A stretch of 64,000 nucleotides of DNA from Terriglobales bacterium (GTDB lineage Bacteria; Acidobacteriota; Terriglobia; Terriglobales; Acidobacteriaceae). A program made the position numbers and the translations under genes. The notes under the pieces are model-generated. The model searched no databases. It was given only the letters and a program-made list of their open reading frames with translations, and was not told the origin of the DNA. Below are positions 54,474-62,878 of the stretch, piece after piece (positions within the stretch are counted from its first letter, which is position 1; each line of letters starts with the position of its first letter). The stretch is taken from assembly GCA_035567895.1 (NCBI GenBank), contig DATMPC010000006.1, positions 62,001 through 126,000 of the forward strand. The letters run 5' to 3'.

Positions 54474-54809
54474 TTAACCTTCGGCTTTCAGTAGTCGCGC
54501 GATGGCAGAGGCGCGGCGCGTCCAGTCTGCGGTCTCGACTTCGAGCTGCTTTTTTCCTGCGCGAGTAAGCGAATAGAACTTTGCGCGGCGCGAGTTCTCG
54601 GTCTGGCGCCACTCGGAGTCAAGCCATCCGGCACGCTCCAGACGCTGCAATGCGGTCAGCAACGATCCCGGGTTCACCTTGAAGACTTCCCGCGAAATCT
54701 GCTCGACTCGCCGCGCGATGCCGAAGCCATGCATCGGCTCCAGGCTGAGCGTCTTGAGAATTAGCATGTCGAGCGTTCCCTGGATTACGTCGGTGTTGGT
54801 CTCGTCCAT
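54474..54809 (-). CDS. PadR family transcriptional regulator
   Basis: 111 residues from the ATG at 54809; a TTG at 54857 would add 16 residues that overlap the promoter. Winged helix: VIQGTLDMLILKTLSLEPMH, GFGIARRVEQIS, VFKVNPGSLLTALQRLERAG, WLDSEW, and the C-terminal helix FYSLTRAGKKQLEVETADWT. It is similar to the PadR at 38871-39203 and stands in the same position relative to an ADOP permease. A palindrome on its promoter suggests autoregulation. Confidence 0.92.
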   Translation of the reverse strand: MDETNTDVIQGTLDMLILKTLSLEPMHGFGIARRVEQISREVFKVNPGSLLTALQRLERAGWLDSEWRQTENSRRAKFYSLTRAGKKQLEVETADWTRRASAIARLLKAEG

Positions 54810-54818
54810 TGCTCGAGA

Positions 54819-54850
54819 CGATAATCGCTCATCATCTTGATTGTCAAGAT
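54819..54850 (-). promoter_or_regulatory. Probable promoter and PadR operator, short leader
   Basis: On the minus strand, TTGACA (54847-54842) is a consensus -35, and TTATCG (54824-54819) is a weaker -10 at 17 bases. A perfect palindrome ATCTTGA-N3-TCAAGAT (54834-54850) covers the -35. Transcription would start near 54812, only a few bases before the ATG at 54809, so the message may be almost leaderless. Confidence 0.6.
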
Positions 54851-54941
54851 GTGACAAACAAGGTGTGGATCGGCCGCGGCAGGAAAGTTGCGTGTCTAAT
54901 AACTCGAGCTAAGCCCGACCGGAGCCACCAGATTTACTTGA

Positions 54942-55709
54942 TTAGACTAAGGCCAACACAGCCTTCTCTACCTTGGGCCAGATGGTGGATTCAGGATCTA
55001 CGATCTCGAAGTGTCCTGCTTTGGGAATTTCCAGCAGACTGGCGTTCTCGTGCCTGTGGAGCTTCTGCTTTGCATAGTCACGGCTCATCTGGACTGGTAC
55101 GGTGTCGTCTTCAGCTCCGTGAACTATTAGCTGCTTGCAATGTATGTCCAGCTCGGCAGGTGAGGCTTCGTGGTAGTGCTCGGGCACACGCTGAGGATCG
55201 CCGCCCAGGAACTCTGAGACGGCGTCGTTACTCAGATGCAGCTCCCAGGCCCGGCGCAGGTTAATCACGCCAGCGAGCGATACCACGCCGCGCATGGAAT
55301 TGTGATGGGCCGCGAGGGCAAGCGCGAGTTGTCCACCGGCAGAGTGTCCCAGGACGAGAATTCGCTTCGTGTCGATCGGATACTTCCCGGCAAGCTGGCG
55401 CAGGAATTGATAGCCGGCGGTAACGTCCTCAAAGCTGCCAGGCCAGCCTCCGCCGGAATTGCCTACGCGCCGGTATTCGAGGTTCCACGTAGCGAAACCG
55501 GCCTTGGTGACCGCAGCGCAGAGAAAGCTGGTGTGCTTCAAATCGTAGCGCGCACGCCAAAAACCGCCGTGAATGAACATTGCGGCAGGGAATGGTCCGG
55601 GCCCTTTAGGTAAACGCAGATCGCCAAACTGGAATTCGTCGTCGCCGTAGCGTAGCCGCGCGTCAGCCGACGGAGGAGTATCGGTGAGGATGTGCTCGCT
55701 GCTTTGCAT
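54942..55709 (-). CDS. Alpha/beta hydrolase
   Basis: 255 residues. Oxyanion segment: MFIHGGFWRARYD (about residues 44-56). The nucleophile Ser is in LGHSAGGQLALALAAH (about 118-133), the acid in HGAEDDTVPVQ and the His in AGHFEIVDPES. HGGFW with GHSAGG resembles kynurenine-formamidase-like and carboxylesterase-like enzymes. No secretion signal. Substrate unknown; a short ester or amide is likely. Divergent from nothing and alone on the minus strand. Confidence 0.82.
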   Translation of the reverse strand: MQSSEHILTDTPPSADARLRYGDDEFQFGDLRLPKGPGPFPAAMFIHGGFWRARYDLKHTSFLCAAVTKAGFATWNLEYRRVGNSGGGWPGSFEDVTAGYQFLRQLAGKYPIDTKRILVLGHSAGGQLALALAAHHNSMRGVVSLAGVINLRRAWELHLSNDAVSEFLGGDPQRVPEHYHEASPAELDIHCKQLIVHGAEDDTVPVQMSRDYAKQKLHRHENASLLEIPKAGHFEIVDPESTIWPKVEKAVLALV

Positions 55710-55807
55710 GGCGCGCTGACGAGCATATCAGTCATCACCCTCAGTGCTCATCATCGTGAAACTGAGACTGCTACGGGGGCTCGTTCGAGAGGATACTTTT
55801 TCGACGC

Positions 55808-56113
55808 CTATCCTGTCTTTTTGCCGGAGTGCGTCTTAGTGGACTGGTCGTGGAGGAACTCCTTCAGTGCTTGAGGAATACGTTGGGCAGGAAGCTTGCC
55901 GGCGCTGGCTGCTGCCTCCAAATACCCCCAGGTGAGACCGCGCATGCGATCAAGGGTGGCCTTGAATTCGATTAACCTGGAAAATGCCGCCTTTGGATTG
56001 GGGCCAAGCAGGTCGCTGAGACTCTCCTTGCGGAAGTCGCCACGCGACATCAATGCTTCTAACGCCGCCAGCTTCGGCGCGAGGGTTTCCATGCTCTCCA
56101 GGATTTCCTTCAT
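55808..56113 (-). CDS. Small helical hypothetical protein
   Basis: 101 residues, mostly helical and charged (ILESMETLAPKLAALEALMS; LSDLLGPNPKAAFSRLIEFK; ending HDQSTKTHSGKKTG). GAGAGA lies upstream of the ATG. No signal peptide, membrane segment or motif that I recognise. Alone between the hydrolase and outer-membrane genes on the same strand. Confidence 0.6.
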   Translation of the reverse strand: MKEILESMETLAPKLAALEALMSRGDFRKESLSDLLGPNPKAAFSRLIEFKATLDRMRGLTWGYLEAAASAGKLPAQRIPQALKEFLHDQSTKTHSGKKTG

Positions 56114-56263
56114 GACAAATCTCTCTGCAAGGGAATATTACTCGTATAGGTACGAGATTCGACTGAAAACGGATTGTCTCTATTTGAGATGGATATGGGA
56201 AGATTACTAGCGAGACGGCGCTTCAGTTACAAGACTCTTCTTCCGGAAGCCCGACATCCCTCA

Positions 56264-57097
56264 TCAGAAGTCGTGGGAGAATCCTAGCTGAATCCCAGCT
56301 CGCGGAGCTGCCGCGAAGGCGCCAAGAACTATCCCGAAATCGAACGTATAGCCTTTGTGGAACTCGTAGTTGCCGCCCATTAACCCTTGGAGTTGGCCGC
56401 GGGCGAACTGAAATTGCGGGGAAAACGCCTCATAGAGATCGGCTCCGAGATCGAGCTTTGGCGTGACCTGTCTAACGATCGAAACCCCTCCCGTGTACAC
56501 CTGGCCTCGCGTATTCGCCACTCCGATGGCTCCAGTGGTTTGATTACCGGCGAAGACTATCCCGCTGTTTAGGTGCATCGTAGTCTTGTCGGTGAGCTTC
56601 TTCTGGGCGATGAAGGTAGCGACGTAGTCGTCCAGTCCCGAACCCAAGTCCTCTTTTGCTCTGCCAGTCGGGACCTCGAAGTTGAAACCGGCTGTGAATG
56701 AGAAGGCGCGCGAGTCCCCAGGCGGCTTGCGGAAATTCCATTTGAATGCAAAGTCGGTATCACCGATTCCTAACGAGGTTGGCGGTGTGTTGCCGCTCTC
56801 ACGGCTTATAGCGAGCAGAGGGGCGTCGACCCCGATCTCAATGTTTTGCGGCAGGCCAACCGCAACCTTACAAACTAATGTGTTCTGCCGTAGGTTGGGA
56901 AAGACGTCAGGTGGGAGGCGATCATACTCATTGCTGCACTCGAGGTGGACCCTTCCTTTTTGAGTTACATCGGCATCATCGGTATAGAAGGGCTGCTGGC
57001 TAAGCGCGCGCGGTCCGCCGACGAGAACCACGGCCCCTATCCAAACGGCAACCGCGAAAGGTTTTGTCACCCGGCGCAATCCCGAATACTCTAACAA
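56264..57097 (-). CDS. Outer-membrane beta-barrel protein (phenol-degradation MetA-like transporter family)
   Basis: 277 residues. It starts at TTG 57097 or GTG 57070; the signal region is PFAVAVWIGAVVLVGGPRAL followed by SQQPFYTDDADVTQKGRVHL. The rest is alternating beta strands of an outer-membrane barrel (AFSFTAGFNFEVPTGRAKED, GVSIVRQVTPKLDLGADLYE) ending with a strand closing on Phe (IQLGFSHDF), as usual for barrel assembly. The pattern fits the MetA-pathway/putative transporter family. No aromatic-degradation genes are nearby, so the substrate is open. Confidence 0.7.
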   Translation of the reverse strand: MLEYSGLRRVTKPFAVAVWIGAVVLVGGPRALSQQPFYTDDADVTQKGRVHLECSNEYDRLPPDVFPNLRQNTLVCKVAVGLPQNIEIGVDAPLLAISRESGNTPPTSLGIGDTDFAFKWNFRKPPGDSRAFSFTAGFNFEVPTGRAKEDLGSGLDDYVATFIAQKKLTDKTTMHLNSGIVFAGNQTTGAIGVANTRGQVYTGGVSIVRQVTPKLDLGADLYEAFSPQFQFARGQLQGLMGGNYEFHKGYTFDFGIVLGAFAAAPRAGIQLGFSHDF

Positions 57098-57158
57098 CAG
57101 AATGCGAAAGCGCTATTAACGTAGGGGGAAACCCCGCTTCGCGTTTCAACCAAACCGA

Positions 57159-58124
57159 ATGGGCCACGAAGCTGCAGAACTGACAAGTTTTCTAATCCAC
57201 CATGGATACTCGGTGATCTTTCTCTGGGTGCTGGCGGAACAGGCAGGGATGCCCCTGCCTTCGGTGCCCTTGCTGCTTACTGCGGGAGCACTCAGTGCCG
57301 AGGGCAAGATCAGCTTCAACGTCCTTCTTCTGCTGACCTTCTGCGGAGCCTTTCTGAGCGATCTGATGTGGTTCCAGCTTGGCCGCACACAAGGCGGCAG
57401 GATTCTGAACCTGCTGTGCCGAATTTCGCTCGAGCCGGACTCCTGCGTAAAGAACACGGAAAACCTGTTCATGAAGCGCGGGGCAAGCTCACTTCTGATC
57501 TCAAAGTTCTTACCGGGTTTGAACACCGTAGCGCAGCCCATGGCGGGCATCGTTCGTCTGTCATGGCTGAAATTTCTCGCGTATGACGTTTGCGGCACGC
57601 TGTTCTGGGCAAGCAGCATTTTATTGATCGGAAGAATATTTCATCGTCAAGTTCAGGACGTTCTTTCCTTACTGCATCGTTCCGGCCTGCCTCTGCTGTT
57701 CATCGTTTTGGCGGCAGCCGCAGCGTGGATTGCGTTCAAGCACATCCAGCGGAAGCGCTTTATCCAGAAGTTGCGCATTTCCCGTATTGGGCCCGAGGAG
57801 TTGAAGGAACAACTCGATAGCGGCCGCGCGGTTGTGGTTGACCTGCGTAATGAGTTCACGCTCGCAGAAGATTCGGTGCAGATTCCCGGCGCTCTGCGCC
57901 TGACACCGGAGGAGCTGGAGGTTCGTCACGAGGAGATCCCGCGGGATCGCGACATCATCCTCTACTGCACTTGACCCAACGAAGCGACCAGCGCCCGGGT
58001 GGCGCTGCAACTGAAAAAACGAGGCATCACGCGCGTGCGTCCGTTGCAAGGCGGGCTTGATGGTTGGATCGCGCGTGAATTTCCCGTGGAGAAGATTGTG
58101 ATTGTCAATTCCGTTAGCGCCTAA
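57159..58124 (+). CDS. DedA-rhodanese fusion protein with in-frame TGA (candidate selenocysteine)
   Basis: 321 codons if the TGA at 57972-57974 (codon 272) is read through. The DedA/VTT membrane domain covers residues 1-200: AEQAGMPLPSVPLLLTAGAL, FCGAFLSDLMWFQLGR, KFLPGLNTVAQPMAGIVRLS, a TM near 185-200. The rhodanese domain follows: VVVDLRNEFTLAEDSVQIPG, DIILYCT-TGA-PNEATSARVA, RVRPLQGGLDGWIAREFP, stop TAA 58122. Relatives of this fusion carry YCxCPNEA, so TGA replaces the second Cys. The frame beyond is intact and conserved in pattern. A 7-bp hairpin lies 14 bases after the TGA. Alternatively it is a fresh nonsense mutation, leaving a 271-residue truncated product. Confidence 0.72.
57989..58007 (+). 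other. Candidate bacterial SECIS hairpin
   Basis: CAGCGCC (57989-57995) and GGCGCTG (58001-58007) pair perfectly around the loop CGGGT. The loop starts 21 bases after the TGA and has G as its second base. Distance, stem size and loop G fit the published description of bacterial SECIS elements (apical loop about 16-37 bases after UGA, G among the first two loop bases). It lies inside codons for SARVAL, so coding constraint alone might produce it. Confidence 0.5.
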
Positions 58125-58130
58125 ATCCGG

Positions 58131-58248
58131 TTTCACCACGGAGGCACGGAGTACACGGAGAACCGCCGGGATGAAACCACAAGGACAGGAAGGCTGAAGG
58201 CCGAGATTTGTGGCCGTTATGGGCTGTTCTCCGTGTACTCCGTGGTGA
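58131..58248. repeat. Palindromic repeat, family B copy 3
   Basis: The left arm begins TTTCACCACGGAGGCACGGA at 58131, and the right arm ends CTCCGTGGTGA at 58248. GTACACGGAGAAC and GTTCTCCGTGTAC pair exactly. It starts six bases after the TAA of the DedA-rhodanese gene and fills the gap to the convergent ftsH. Confidence 0.8.
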
Positions 58249-58324
58249 GGTTGGTTTTTGCAAGGCAAAACAATAAAGAGCAGCCGATTCGTTGGCTGCT
58301 CTTTTTGTTGAACTAGCTTGGCGC

Positions 58325-60226
58325 TTACGCGGGTGACGGATGTCCCGGGGCCAAGCCTGGACTACGGGCTGGTTCGGGCTTCAACACTTGTTGCACGCCG
58401 TCGCCGCTGGATGGCATCTTGATCGGCGGGAGATCTTTGCCTTCAATGATCAGCTTGATCTCGTTGGCATCGAGTACTTCGCGCTCCAGCAAGGCCGCAG
58501 ACATACGATGCATGATGTCCTTGTGGCTTGACAGGATCTGCGTAGCCGACTGATAACCCGCATCGACCAACGTACGCACTTCCTTGTCGATCTGCTTGGC
58601 AGTTTCCTCGCTGAAGTCGCGATGCTGGTTGATCTCGCGGCCCAGGAAGATCTGCTCGTCTTTCTTGCCGAAGGTGATCGGACCAAGCGGGCTCATACCG
58701 AACTCACATACCATGCGACGGGCCAGGTCGGAAGCCTGCTCAATGTCATTGCCGGCGCCGGTCGTCATCTGGTGCAGGAAGATCTCTTCGGCAACGCGGC
58801 CGCCCATCATGATGGCCAAGCGAGTGTCAAGATAGTCCTTGGTGTAGGTGTGCTTGTCGTCGATCGGCAACTGCATGGTCACACCCAGCGCCATTCCACG
58901 CGGAATTATCGTGACCTTGTGCAGCGGATCAGCATGATCGCGCATGGCCGCAACCAACGCGTGTCCAGCTTCGTGGTAGGCAGTGACCTTCTTCTCGTGG
59001 TCGGAGAGCAGCATCGACTTGCGCTCTGCGCCCATGAGAACTTTGTCTTTCGAAATCTCGAAGTCGTACATGTAAACCGCTTTGCGGTTCTGCCGAGCGG
59101 CGTTCAGCGCAGCCTCGTTGACCATATTGGCTAAGTCGGCGCCGGAGAACCCAGGTGTGCCACGAGCGAGAATCGAGAGATCAACATCGTCTCCGATGGG
59201 AATCTTGCGGGTGTGCACGCGGAGGATCTCTTCACGTCCGCGAACATCAGGACGCGCAACCACTACACGGCGGTCGAAACGGCCGGGGCGCAGGAGCGCG
59301 GGATCGAGAACGTCCGGACGGTTTGTCGCAGCGATCAGAATCACACCTTCGTTTGATTCAAATCCGTCCATCTCAACGAGCAGTTGGTTCAAAGTCTGCT
59401 CGCGTTCATCGTGTCCACCACCAAGGCCCGCGCCGCGATGGCGTCCAACAGCGTCGATTTCATCGATGAAGATGATGCAGGGGGCGTTCTTCTTGCCTTG
59501 CTCAAACAGGTCGCGTACACGGCTTGCACCGACGCCGACGAACATCTCTACAAAATCCGAGCCGGAAATGGAGAAAAAGGGAACATTGGCCTCGCCGGCT
59601 ACTGCTCGTGCCAGAAGAGTCTTACCGGTTCCTGGAGGTCCGACGAGCAGGACGCCCTTTGGAATGCGTCCACCGAGCTTCTGGAATTTCTGCGCCTCGC
59701 GCAGGAATTCGATAATTTCCTTCAGCTCTTCCTTGGCTTCATCCACGCCGGCAACGTCCTTGAACGTCACCTTTTTTTGCTGCATAGAGAGCAGGCGGGC
59801 GCGGCTCTTACCGAACGAAAGTGCCTTGTTGCCGCCGGTCTGCATCTGGCGGATCATCACGAACCACAATGCAGCGAACAGGATGAGTGGAGAGAGATTG
59901 AGCAGGTAGGTAGGCCAACCGTTTCCGGAACTATCCTTCACATTGATGGTGACGCCCTTCTCGCGAAGATCCTTGATCATGTCCGGATAGTTAGCTGGAG
60001 CGATAGTCTGAAACGCGGAATTGCCGCTCTTATACTTGCCATGAACTTCGGGGCCAACAATGGTAACCTCGCTCACATCGCCACGTTCGACGTCCTGCAT
60101 AAACTTGGAAAATGAGGACGGCACCTCTTTGGGGCTATTGCCGCCGGCCTTCACTACCTGCCAGAGCAACACGCCGGAAAGCAGGATCACCAGCCAGAAG
60201 GCGACGGTCTTGACGGTTGAATTCAA
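58325..60226 (-). CDS. ftsH: ATP-dependent zinc metalloprotease FtsH
   Basis: About 633 residues from TTG 60226 ([16 protein letters not shown]), with GGAG eight bases upstream; an open frame continues to 60298 but lacks conservation. Membrane-bound AAA protease for quality control of membrane proteins. Two TM helices flank a periplasmic domain (residues about 5-25 and 100-120). Walker [19 protein letters not shown], Walker [28 protein letters not shown], and the zinc site [11 protein letters not shown]. The C-terminal tail is Pro/Ala-rich. Confidence 0.96.
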   Translation of the reverse strand: MNSTVKTVAFWLVILLSGVLLWQVVKAGGNSPKEVPSSFSKFMQDVERGDVSEVTIVGPEVHGKYKSGNSAFQTIAPANYPDMIKDLREKGVTINVKDSSGNGWPTYLLNLSPLILFAALWFVMIRQMQTGGNKALSFGKSRARLLSMQQKKVTFKDVAGVDEAKEELKEIIEFLREAQKFQKLGGRIPKGVLLVGPPGTGKTLLARAVAGEANVPFFSISGSDFVEMFVGVGASRVRDLFEQGKKNAPCIIFIDEIDAVGRHRGAGLGGGHDEREQTLNQLLVEMDGFESNEGVILIAATNRPDVLDPALLRPGRFDRRVVVARPDVRGREEILRVHTRKIPIGDDVDLSILARGTPGFSGADLANMVNEAALNAARQNRKAVYMYDFEISKDKVLMGAERKSMLLSDHEKKVTAYHEAGHALVAAMRDHADPLHKVTIIPRGMALGVTMQLPIDDKHTYTKDYLDTRLAIMMGGRVAEEIFLHQMTTGAGNDIEQASDLARRMVCEFGMSPLGPITFGKKDEQIFLGREINQHRDFSEETAKQIDKEVRTLVDAGYQSATQILSSHKDIMHRMSAALLEREVLDANEIKLIIEGKDLPPIKMPSSGDGVQQVLKPEPARSPGLAPGHPSPA

Positions 60227-60643
60227 TTTCAATGCTCCTGAACCTACCTCTCGAATGAGCCCGCGAAACCTTACTGTTACGCAACTCTCAATCGGCAATC
60301 TTACGAATTCATGGGATCCGCGAAAAGCGATCCTTAGGGCTCCACAGTCCTTAGATGCCCAAGTTGGGCTCTCGACCCAGCTTCTTACCGAAATTGTATA
60401 TGGTTTCGGGTGAAAAGCTGGCTCGAAAATAAGCCACTACAACATCGGTTCCAATCCGTTAGACACCGTGGTTCGGGCTAAGGCGCGGAAACCCAGCACT
60501 CGGCGGTCAGCGATCAGCACTCAGCCGGATACGTGATTCGAGAATACCTAACCGATTTAGACGGATTGTGGCCGTGTTGGATAACAGATCCACCAGGGAA
60601 AGGAGCGATTTGTGGGTGCGAATGCTGAATTCAAGGGCTTAGG
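60227..60643. other. 417-base intergenic stretch upstream of ftsH
   Basis: Between the ftsH start and the hpt stop, both minus strand. Near 60498-60533, two copies of CAGCACTC(G/A)GC flank GGTCAGCGAT, a short direct-repeat pattern that looks like half of a dispersed repeat. The ftsH promoter must lie here. No gene is seen; the ftsH frame stays open into the left edge without conserved sequence. Confidence 0.4.
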
Positions 60644-61156
60644 CTATTTTCCTTCGCCCTGAATGTAGGGCAAATTACGCCCGTATTCAGGATCGCCCAT
60701 GCCATACCCAACGACGAACGTTTCCTCGAGAATAAAGCCCATGTAGTCAGGTTGAACCGGCACCCTGCGCGCGCTTTGCTTATCTATCAATGCCACGAGC
60801 CGGGCCGAGGCGGCGTTCCAGCTCAAAACTGTGCGAAGGAGGAATTCGGTAGTGTGCCCGGACTGGATCAGGCCTTCCACCAGCACGACGTGCTTGCCGT
60901 TTACGTCAACGGTAGATCCGTAGTGGATTTGAACGTGAGAGGCATCTCCCTGCGTCGACTTCTTCTGCGGCTGGATGAACTGGCAGCTTACCGGGATATC
61001 GATGGCTCGGATTAAATCGGCAGCAAAAACGAAACCATTCGGCAACACACACAGGAGCATCAGGTTCTTGCCCGCGTAGTCGCGGGAAATCTGCTGCCCG
61101 ATCTCTTTTACGCGGCGTTGAATCTGCTCGGCGCTGAGCAGGATCTTAAGTGCCAT
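60644..61156 (-). CDS. hpt: Hypoxanthine phosphoribosyltransferase-like protein with altered PRPP loop
   Basis: 170 residues, with the layout of bacterial HPRT: ILLSAEQIQRRVKEIGQQIS, LLCVLPNGFVFAADLIRAID (normally L-x-G/P-x-x-x-G), VDVNGKHVVLVEGLIQSGHT and PDYMGFILEETFVVGYGMGD near the end. The PRPP-binding loop is normally (I/V)VEDIxDTGxT. Here it is LVEGLIQSGHT: Asp134 and the catalytic-base Asp137 of the human enzyme are replaced by Gly and Gln. The C-terminal part FVVGYGxDxxxxxRNLPYI is fully typical. It may be a lineage-specific variant with changed activity. It is 59 bases downstream of tilS, a common pairing. Confidence 0.85.
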   Translation of the reverse strand: MALKILLSAEQIQRRVKEIGQQISRDYAGKNLMLLCVLPNGFVFAADLIRAIDIPVSCQFIQPQKKSTQGDASHVQIHYGSTVDVNGKHVVLVEGLIQSGHTTEFLLRTVLSWNAASARLVALIDKQSARRVPVQPDYMGFILEETFVVGYGMGDPEYGRNLPYIQGEGK

Positions 61157-61215
61157 TGGTTGCTGGGTTCCAGTCCTGGATTTCTTTCCTTAGATCTGGC
61201 CCCGAACTGCAGGCA

Positions 61216-62649
61216 TTACTCAAGGCTCTCCTCGATCAAGAGCCGCTCTCCGGCCTCGGTCCGCAATTCAGGCGAGTCGATGCTGCGCACCCAAACAATT
61301 CGATCCCGGGCCACAACTACCGGCCAAAGCCGCTTCTCTTCCTCGCTCAGATGCAACGGATAGAGGAGTTCCTTGACGCGCTTCTCCGAATTGTGACGTG
61401 CAGGCCGGAAGCGATCTCCAGCTTTCCAGTTACGCACCAATAACTCGGTAATTGCGGGTACTCGAACTGAGTGCGGATTATACGACGCATTTTTCACATT
61501 CCCATTGTCTTGGCAGATGCGCGCGCGAATCTTGGTTCCAAGCGCAGTCAGACTAACCTCTCCCGGAATGCGCAATGGGAGTGCGTAGTCAGCACTCGAC
61601 CCTTGCAGCTCTGCAGCCTCAAAGCGCAATTCGCGAAACAGCAGGCGAATTCTCCAGCCGTCGCCGAGTTCGACAATCTTCTTCTGAGCACCTCGCTCTG
61701 CACGTTGACTAATCAGGTGGAGCACTGCCCGGACTTGCTCGAAATCCATCCTGCGTCCGAGTTGTTCCGCAGCAGCGCGCAACAATCTGCGTCGGGCTGC
61801 TAGCGGCTGCTGCGAAAATTTTTGGATGTCGATGGCGATTCCCGGTGAGCTGGTCTGTCTGCGCCCACCGCCACGTGCGGGCTCGCCGGGCACAACGATC
61901 AACGGCAGAAGCCGCGCCATCTGGTCACTCCAATACTGCTCTTCAGCGCGTGCGATCTCCGCCAAGTGAGCCAAGGCATGATCCACTGATGGATTTGCCT
62001 CGGCGCGCAGCATCGGCAACACTCGGGCGCGAATGCGATTGCGAGCAAAGCTCAGATCTGCATTACTCGCGTCCTCACGCCACCCCTGTTTGCCCGCGCG
62101 CAGGTACTCTCGCAGCTCTTCACGACGCACCTCGAGCAGCGGACGCACAATCCTTCCCGCAGCTAATTGGTGCTCGGGAAAGATGCCGGAGAGCCCACGA
62201 CTGCCTGCGCCTCGCAGGGCTTTCATGAGAACTGTCTCTGCCTGGTCGTCCATGGTGTGCGCAGTGGCAACGCGATGAACTTTTCCTTCGTGAAGGATGC
62301 GCGTGAAGAAGTCGTGACGCAGCTGGCGAGCTGCAGTCTCCAGGCTGATGTTGCTATCCTTTGCGCGTGCAGGAGCTTCACCGCGCTCGACCTGGAATTC
62401 CAAGTCATAACGACTCGCAAGATCGGCGACAAAAACTTCGTCGGCGTCCGCATCGGCTCCGCGAATTCCATGGTGAAAATGAGCGACCGAGATCACAGTC
62501 CCTAACTCATCCCGAAGCTCAAGCAGAATTCGGAGTAAGGCGACCGAATCGGCCCCGCCCGAGACGGCAATAGCCACACGCTCTCCAGCACGGATCAGGG
62601 AATGCGCGCGAACGTATTCGGCCACGCGTTGCAGCAAAGGAAGCACCAA
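61216..62649 (-). CDS. tilS: tRNA(Ile)-lysidine synthase
   Basis: 477 residues. It modifies C34 of tRNA-Ile(CAU) to lysidine so that AUA is read as Ile. The PP-loop motif is VAIAVSGGADSVALLRILLE (about residues 25-44). VAHFHHGIRGADADADEVFV, HRVATAHTMDDQAETVLMKA and RNRIRARVLPML follow. The C-terminal domain includes NWKAGDRFRPARHNSEKRVK then ELLYPLHL. The tilS-hpt-ftsH order is widely conserved in bacteria and is kept here, all on the minus strand. Confidence 0.95.
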   Translation of the reverse strand: MVLPLLQRVAEYVRAHSLIRAGERVAIAVSGGADSVALLRILLELRDELGTVISVAHFHHGIRGADADADEVFVADLASRYDLEFQVERGEAPARAKDSNISLETAARQLRHDFFTRILHEGKVHRVATAHTMDDQAETVLMKALRGAGSRGLSGIFPEHQLAAGRIVRPLLEVRREELREYLRAGKQGWREDASNADLSFARNRIRARVLPMLRAEANPSVDHALAHLAEIARAEEQYWSDQMARLLPLIVVPGEPARGGGRRQTSSPGIAIDIQKFSQQPLAARRRLLRAAAEQLGRRMDFEQVRAVLHLISQRAERGAQKKIVELGDGWRIRLLFRELRFEAAELQGSSADYALPLRIPGEVSLTALGTKIRARICQDNGNVKNASYNPHSVRVPAITELLVRNWKAGDRFRPARHNSEKRVKELLYPLHLSEEEKRLWPVVVARDRIVWVRSIDSPELRTEAGERLLIEESLE

Positions 62650-62654
62650 AACAT

Positions 62655-62859
62655 TTTTTCACCACGGAGGCACGGAGTCACTGAGAATCGGGTGATCGGG
62701 TCATCGGGTGAAGTAAGAACAAAGCAATCAGCATGGCGTTCTGCCGGCATGCAATTCGGCCATTACAGGACAACGTGTACTGGTCGAAAGCCGAGAGCCA
62801 AAAGCTGACAGCCTCTGCCTTTCCTTCGCCCGATCACCCGATGACCCGATCACCCGATT
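62655..62859. repeat. Composite repeat: half of family B plus a perfect 26-bp inverted repeat
   Basis: 62655-62686 is a left arm of family B (TTTTTTCACCACGGAGGCAC...) without its right arm. It adjoins an inverted repeat whose arms, 62686-62711 (AATCGGGTGATCGGGTCATC...) and 62834-62859, are exact reverse complements, each holding three ATCGGGT-like units. It occupies the gap between the divergent tilS and ispD genes, so their promoters lie in or around it. Confidence 0.8.
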
Positions 62860-62878
62860 GTTTTATACTTCGCTTCCC

